A DNA stretch of 10,837 bases from Gemmatimonadaceae bacterium (lineage in GTDB: Bacteria; Latescibacterota; UBA2968; UBA8231): contig PBSR01000183.1 in the NCBI GenBank assembly GCA_002726335.1, positions 1 through 10,837 on the forward strand, given 5' to 3'. A model generated the notes under the pieces. That model had not been told where the DNA came from and searched no databases. It saw only the letters and a list, made by a program, of their open reading frames with translations. Shown in pieces: positions 7,460-10,837 of this stretch. The stretch's first letter is position 1. Each line of letters begins with the position of its first letter. Made by a program: the position numbers and the translations under genes.

Positions 7460-8040
7460 ATCACATCGCCTTCGGGGGGGCGGTCTCGATCGTGTTCCAG
7501 GTGGATGTAGCGCACCCCGGCGGCGGCGCTGGCGTCGCGGTCGTAGCGACCGTCGCCGACGAAGACCGCCTCCTCACGTGAGATGGCGAACTTCTCGAGA
7601 GCCAGCAGCAGCAGATCGGGCGCCGGCTTCAGCGGCGCATCCTCACGACTGAGCAGCAGGTCGAAGCGCAGCCCGAAGGTGGTCACCACGTGCTCCATCG
7701 CCTCACGGTGGTTGTTGGTGATCAGTGCGAGCCGCCAGGGCTGCGCTTCGAGCTCGGCGAACAACTCGATCAGCCCATCATTCGCTACAGCGTCACGCAC
7801 CGACGCCATCTCGATGTCGCGCACGATGTCGTCGGCCTGTCGGGCCTCCTCTTCGGACAGCGAGTAGATGTGCTCCATGATACCGACGCCTTCGGGCACC
7901 CTGACGCGGGCACGGAGATCTTTCCAGTCGATGTTGGGCACGGTTAACGTGCCGTCCATATCGAACAGGACGCCCCTGATGTTATTGGGCACGTAAGTCA
8001 TTGTGAAATATATAGTTAGGGTTTTCGGTTTGCGCGTCAT
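7411..8040 (-). CDS. HAD superfamily phosphatase (phosphoglycolate phosphatase-like)
   Basis: A 209-residue haloacid dehalogenase-type hydrolase. Motif I is DMDGT with nucleophile Asp27 and acid/base Asp29, motif II is Thr108 in ALITNN, motif III is Lys138 in LKPAPD, and motif IV is GDGRYD with Asp163 and Asp167. A short helical cap lies between motifs I and II (about residues 35-95), as in subclass I phosphatases. The substrate is unknown; small phosphate esters are typical. ATG 8040 is preceded by GAGGGG at long spacing, while ATG 8001 would give a more usual 9-residue lead-in before the first strand. The gene contains a run of seven C (7474-7480 on the + strand) without frame loss. Its 3' end overlaps the opposing gene's end by 49 bases. 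Confidence 0.9.
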   Translation of the reverse strand: MTRKPKTLTIYFTMTYVPNNIRGVLFDMDGTLTVPNIDWKDLRARVRVPEGVGIMEHIYSLSEEEARQADDIVRDIEMASVRDAVANDGLIELFAELEAQPWRLALITNNHREAMEHVVTTFGLRFDLLLSREDAPLKPAPDLLLLALEKFAISREEAVFVGDGRYDRDASAAAGVRYIHLEHDRDRPPEGDVIYRLDELLDRLESAPD

Positions 8041-8125
8041 CCCTCAAACACCCCTCAATCTCCGATAGAATTTCGAAAAAGAGAGCGCGGATGGGGAGTG
8101 TTGATGATATGGAATAGGTGAAAGC

Positions 8126-8178
8126 GCGGCGATCCCGAACCTGCCGGCGTGCCTGGTTCGGCCGCAGATCGAAGCCGC
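8126..8178. repeat. Nested inverted repeat in the divergent gap before the broken secreted-protein gene
   Basis: The left arm is 16 continuous bases (GCGGC, GATC, CCGAACC; 8126-8141). It pairs with GGTTCGG (8155-8161), GATC (8167-8170) and GCCGC (8174-8178). Bulges of 5 and 3 bases are on the right arm only, and the loop is 13 bases. There is no T-run, so it is not an ordinary terminator, and both flanking genes point away from it. It may be an operator, a structured 5' leader or a decayed element end. Confidence 0.45.
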
Positions 8179-8641
8179 TATAACCGTTCGCGCCGCCCCT
8201 CCCAGGGCAGTACCATTCTGCGCAATGCAAACAACCCTCACACGTTGTCCAGACGCCTGTATGACTTCGTTCCGAGCCGTGCCTGTAGTCATACTCCTGC
8301 TGAGTTTCTCGACCCTCCTACGGCCTGTGTGCGCCCAGATCCGTCAGGGCAAAGATGTGACGGCACTCGCCAGCATCTCGTTTTGGATGGCACCAGAGCA
8401 CAAGACGGTGTTCGAGGCTGCTTACGAATCAAGGCTGTTACCCATCCTCCGCAGACATGGCCTTCGTCAAGAGACTCGCCAACAAGGAAGAGTGGTCGTG
8501 GACAGTGTGTTCAGTCGGCTCTTCGTCATGGCGTCAATCTCTGAGATTCGCGAGGCACGAACCGCTCTCCTCGTGGACACTGAGTATCTCCACGAGTTGG
8601 AGGAGATTGGTCTGGAGCTTAGCCCAGATCCCGAACCATTT

Positions 8642-8649
8642 GGGGGGGG
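8642..8649 (+). repeat. Homopolymer tract of eight G at a frame break
   Basis: Eight G lie at the exact point where the frame from 8225 closes and a second frame opens. One more G (or two fewer) would fuse them. Such tracts slip in replication and are also common assembly error sites. Confidence 0.9.
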
Positions 8650-8858
8650 CTGAGGGTATACAGCGCCGCCGCTGGTTCAGGAGAAAGCGTGGCCATTCGG
8701 CTTGGGCCAGCCGGGGAGCCAGTCTCAGTGCACGTAACAGCCGAGATTCTTGGCAACACGGGTAAGGTCAACGGAGTAGAGGCTGGACAAGGCGTAAGGT
8801 TGCCTTTAGGAGCCGGTAGTGTCCACTTCTCAGAGAAGCATCAAGCACAGTTCCCACA

Positions 8859-8865
8859 GGGGGGG
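8859..8865 (+). repeat. Second homopolymer tract of seven G
   Basis: Seven G lie inside the shifted frame. After this tract the third frame, open from 8820 to TGA 9003-9005, reads AITKVDNGATEGSITSDNG and so on. This looks at least as protein-like as the annotated continuation, so a second frame change may occur here. Confidence 0.85.
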
Positions 8866-8887
8866 CCATTACCAAGGTTGATAATGG
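8866..8887. promoter_or_regulatory. Inverted repeat CCATTA/TAATGG
   Basis: Perfect 6-base arms (8866-8871 and 8882-8887) flank a 10-base loop, about 90 bases before ATG 8974. It overlaps TTGATA (8878-8883), a 5-of-6 match to a -35 box; the best -10-like hexamer, TATCAC at 8903, sits at a long 19-base spacing. It is a candidate operator or promoter element for the small-gene operon, with weak support on its own. Confidence 0.3.
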
Positions 8888-8911
8888 TGCAACAGAAGGC
8901 AGTATCACATC

Positions 8912-8931
8912 TGATAACGGGACCGTTATCA
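8912..8931. promoter_or_regulatory. Near-perfect 20-base palindrome, candidate operator
   Basis: Nine-base arms TGATAACGG (8912-8920) and CCGTTATCA (8923-8931) are separated by only GA. The 8-base word TATCACAT occurs at 8903-8910 and again at 8927-8934, 24 bases apart. The site is 42 bases before ATG 8974 and in the AT-richer part of the window. Arm length and spacing suit a dimeric repressor, possibly the element's own regulator. Confidence 0.5.
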
Positions 8932-8973
8932 CATTCGTAAACTGCTCCAGCGGAATCCGAGGAAACCCAAATC

Positions 8974-9432
8974 ATGCGAGAGAACTTGAACCACACCCGC
9001 GTTGAGGCTCCCCAGGAGGCTCTTCCCAGTCAGGCCGCCGTCGTCCCTCCCACCGATGGCGAATACCAGAGCCAGGCCGGCCATTCGGTCAAGGTTGCCC
9101 GCCGTCCGGTTCCCGACAGCAGAGAGGGCTCCATCGAGATCGCCGTGATCTACGGGCGGGGCGGTTCCGGGCGGGAGTTCTATTGCCTGGAGCATCACAC
9201 GACCATCAAGGCCAGACTGAGTGAGGTGTTCGAACTCTTTCTCAATGACACCAGTCCACTCGGGGAGCCCTATCGTATCGCCAGCCAACGTCAGAAGCGG
9301 GTATTTGGCAGGATTCGCTCGGGGGACGAGCCCCGATCTCCGCTGCCCCCGACCCTACACCCGTTCCTGCTCCTCGACCCCCAACACGCCGAAGGAATCT
9401 GCCGCTCCTCGTCCACAGGAGCGACTGCATGA
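8974..9432 (+). CDS. Small protein of unknown function, first gene of an element-like operon
   Basis: A 152-residue protein I do not recognise. The N-terminal 40 residues are polar and proline/alanine-rich. The middle (GSIEIAVIYGRGGSGREFYCLEHHTTIKARLSE, read in parts) looks like a compact strand-helix unit ending in a helix VFELFLND. The C-terminal third is proline-rich and low in structure. There are no membrane segments. ATG 8974 follows GAGGA (8959-8963) with a 10-base spacer. The stop TGA 9430-9432 overlaps the next start as ATGA, which strongly suggests it is really translated and coupled to the helix-turn-helix gene. Downstream genes place it in an integrative-element context, where small lineage-specific proteins are common. 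The palindrome at 8912-8931 may control it. Confidence 0.55.
   Translation: MRENLNHTRVEAPQEALPSQAAVVPPTDGEYQSQAGHSVKVARRPVPDSREGSIEIAVIYGRGGSGREFYCLEHHTTIKARLSEVFELFLNDTSPLGEPYRIASQRQKRVFGRIRSGDEPRSPLPPTLHPFLLLDPQHAEGICRSSSTGATA
9403..9423 (+). promoter_or_regulatory. Hairpin enclosing the ribosome binding site of the helix-turn-helix gene
   Basis: CGCTCCT (9403-9409) and AGGAGCG (9417-9423) form a perfect 7-base stem with a 7-base loop. The whole AGGAG (9417-9421), 7 bases before ATG 9429, lies in the right arm. A ribosome finishing the upstream gene (stop at 9430-9432) would melt it, so the second gene should be translated mainly when the first is. Confidence 0.5.
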
Positions 9433-9731
9433 CTGAAGAAGATGATACCATGACCGCTGAAGATGACATCCATGATCTCCCAGAGATCATCACGGCCCTG
9501 GGTGAGCCGGACGCGGTGATCACGGAGGCTGGTCTGGCTCATCTGTTCGGTCGATGTGCTGTCAGCGTGAAACGGGCCGTCGAACGCGGCGAGCTGCCGC
9601 CCCCTGTGCGCCTGTTCGGCCAGAACACCTGGACCGTGGGCGTCATCGTGGCCCATCTTGAGCGGCGACTGGAAGAGGCAGCCAAAGAACGGGAGCAGGT
9701 GAAGAAGAAGGTCCTGGCGCTCGGCACCTGA
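9429..9731 (+). CDS. Excisionase/AlpA-like helix-turn-helix DNA-binding protein
   Basis: A 100-residue protein. After an acidic N-terminus of about 28 residues it reads VITEAGLAHLFGRCAVSVKRAVERGELPPPVRLFG in consecutive parts (30-64), then NTWTVGVIVAHLERRLEE. This is the MerR/excisionase winged-helix pattern: helix-turn-helix, a GELPxPxR wing, and a tryptophan plus a helix packing behind. The C-terminus is a charged helix (residues 73-95). Such proteins act as recombination directionality factors or as transcription factors of integrative elements, which fits the recombinase gene 66 bases downstream. Start ATG 9429 is supported by AGGAG with 7-base spacing and by the ATGA overlap with the preceding gene. 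An internal ATG at 9450 lacks such a site. Natural targets might include the inverted repeats at 8866-8931. Confidence 0.75.
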   Translation: MTEEDDTMTAEDDIHDLPEIITALGEPDAVITEAGLAHLFGRCAVSVKRAVERGELPPPVRLFGQNTWTVGVIVAHLERRLEEAAKEREQVKKKVLALGT

Positions 9732-9745
9732 CTCCTTCGACATCA

Positions 9746-9768
9746 CTGGCCTTTCAAGGAAGGCCCAG
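9746..9768 (+). other. Imperfect hairpin between the helix-turn-helix and recombinase genes
   Basis: CTGGCCTT and AAGGCCCAG pair with one bulged C around a short loop. The run after it is ATTTC rather than a T-tract, so it is at best a weak terminator. It could instead be a protein-binding site or a spacer attenuating recombinase expression. Confidence 0.3.
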
Positions 9769-9797
9769 ATTTCGACCGCAGAAAGAGTGACAAGCAC

Positions 9798-10730
9798 ATG
9801 GCAGGAACACGGAAAAAGCCCAGCCGGGGTGGCAAATACCAGGGCTGGTTCATCAACGCCTCGGGGAAGCAGCAGTTCTTCACCGGCGCACGAAGCAAAG
9901 CAGAGACGCTGCGCATGGCGAAGAGGCTGGAGGATGAGCATCGTCAGGTCCGCCTCGGGTATCGACCAGCACGGAGTTCTGCCGACAAGCACAAGGCCCG
10001 GCCTGTAGAGGAGGTCTGTGCCGAGTACATGGCCTGGGGAGAGTCGCAGGGCGGCCGAGGCGGCAGGCCGTGGGGAGCTACGCACGTTCGGATGCGGCGA
10101 TCTCATCTAGCGTGGTGGCAGGAACGTCTTGGGCTTGAGTCCCTGGCCGACCTGGAGGGCATCCTCCCTCGGGTTGAGGGAGCATTGCGCGACCTCCAGT
10201 CGAAAGGCCGCGCTGGCAAGACCGTCGCAAACTATGCCGAAGCCATGGCAGCATTCTGTGACTGGTGCGAAGACCGAGGTTATCTCGCCCTGGATCCGCT
10301 GAAAGCACTCGCCGCCTTTGATACAACACCGGTCACTCGCCGACGCGCACTGAGCGGCGACGAAATAGGTCGCCTGCTGACATCGTGTGCCCCGCACCGC
10401 AGGCTCTTGCTCGAAACTGCCTTCTTATCAGGCCTGAGAGTCAACGAACTCCGCAGCCTGACGATTGATGACGTAGACCAGGAGGAATGTGGCCTCCGTC
10501 TTCAAGCACGATGGACCAAGAACCGCCAGGACGGCTTCCAGCCGCTTCCCAGATCACTCGTAGACCGCCTGTTTCAGTCGGCCCAGTCGGGTGAGCCAGC
10601 GAAGTGCTACGCCCGATCATACGCCCGTAGCGGTGCCAAGATGGCGGCACCAGATGCTCCACTGCTCTACGTGCCCACACATGCACCGTCCCGCCTGGAT
10701 CGCCAACTCGAATTCGACGCAGCTGCCTGA
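9798..10730 (+). pseudogene. Tyrosine recombinase/integrase, C-terminally truncated
   Basis: The protein is 310 residues, shorter than the usual 350-400. Residues 1-60 resemble an arm-binding/AP2-like start (KYQGWFINASGKQQFFTG). Residues 65-170 are a core-binding SAM-like domain (KTVANYAEAMAAFCDWCEDRGYL). The catalytic domain begins near 185 with RALSGDEIGRLL and shows the box I arginine Arg214 (SGLRVNELRSL) and the beta-hairpin lysine Lys241 (RWTKNRQDG). The frame then stops at TGA 10728-10730 just after LDRQLEFDAAA, before the HxxR of box II and the nucleophilic tyrosine. The 107 bases left in the window do not restore these in any forward frame. As seen, it cannot carry out strand exchange. 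ATG 9798 has only a weak AAAGAG upstream. A disabled element is the simplest reading; a downstream frameshifted remainder outside the window is possible. Confidence 0.75.
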
Positions 10731-10837
10731 GTTGCACCTCGCCCTGAGCGCCGGCTGCAGAGGATGGGGCTGGGCCCGAAGCCAAGCGCCTGGATCCAAC
10801 GCAGGCGCGGCGGCCTTCTGACCCACCAGAAAACGGC
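10731..10837. other. Right-edge stretch without a recognisable gene
   Basis: These 107 bases after the recombinase stop show no recombinase box II or tyrosine motif, no convincing start with a ribosome binding site and no strong inverted repeat. Confidence 0.5.

Larger units (their letters stand above)
8225..8940 (+). pseudogene. Secreted protein with NIPSNAP/EthD-like domain, frame broken at a run of eight G
   Basis: From ATG 8225 or, better for a signal peptide, ATG 8261 (MTSFRAVPVVILLLSFSTLL, cleavage likely after VCAQ), the frame runs to TGA 8651-8653. It covers a segment (ISFWMAPEHKTVFEAAYESRLLP and onward, read in parts) resembling dimeric alpha-beta barrel domains in which a substrate or partner is bound. 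Immediately after G8 at 8642-8649, a shifted frame continues without stop to TAA 8938-8940, beginning LRVYSAAAGSGESV. I recall a similar YSxxAGxG segment in secreted proteins with propeller or sensor domains in uncultured bacteria, but no propeller follows here. The gene therefore looks both frameshifted and cut short. A sequencing indel, a phase-variable tract or real decay are all possible. Neither possible start has a clear ribosome binding site. Confidence 0.5.

Noticed and set aside
8120..8180. tRNA gene suggested by GGTTCG near an integrase-like region
   Set aside because: No acceptor, D or anticodon stems can be built on either strand; the GGTTCG belongs to the inverted repeat.
9291..10106. 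Minus-strand open frame of 271 codons across the helix-turn-helix and recombinase genes
   Set aside because: There is no family resemblance, and it spans two plus-strand genes with recognisable domains and ribosome binding evidence.
1..10837. CRISPR array or tandem repeat block
   Set aside because: No regularly spaced direct repeats of suitable length were seen.

Overview
The window is GC-rich bacterial DNA, mostly chromosomal in character. It holds a left-edge two-gene piece, a catabolic operon, two accessory genes, and an eroded, mobile-element-like right end. The lineage cannot be fixed from the sequence. Dense coding, high third-position GC and the mix of a LarA-like racemase, a DSD1-type PLP enzyme and two alcohol dehydrogenases would suit an uncultured heterotroph (for example a Latescibacterota- or Planctomycetota-type genome), but that is only an impression. 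Two genes are frame-disrupted, which suggests either real decay or an uncorrected metagenome assembly.

Left part (1-1070, + strand): the C-terminal part of a DUF1611 (DgcN-like, P-loop) protein overlaps by 22 bases a small acyl carrier protein gene that has a textbook Shine-Dalgarno and the phosphopantetheine serine. Middle (1072-5790, - strand): four tightly packed genes read leftward. They encode an iron-dependent alcohol dehydrogenase, a LarA-like nickel-pincer racemase/epimerase, a DSD1/D-threonine-aldolase-type PLP enzyme, and a zinc medium-chain dehydrogenase. Their gaps are 8, 17 and 14 bases. Together they look like a module for interconverting and oxidising chiral 2-hydroxy acids or 3-hydroxy-D-amino acids. 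The ACP gene and the dehydrogenase gene meet tail to tail with one base between their stop codons.

5895-8040: a membrane-anchored protein with a LolA-like domain (one probable frameshift near 6170) diverges from the operon. Its serine-rich 3' end overlaps the 3' end of an opposing HAD phosphatase gene. The 8041-8224 gap holds a nested inverted repeat.

8225-10837: a secreted-protein gene broken at a run of eight G, then an AT-richer stretch with inverted repeats. This is followed by a small unknown gene, an excisionase/AlpA-type helix-turn-helix gene whose ribosome binding site lies in a perfect hairpin, and a tyrosine recombinase that stops before its second catalytic box. This layout fits a decayed integrative element or genomic island edge.
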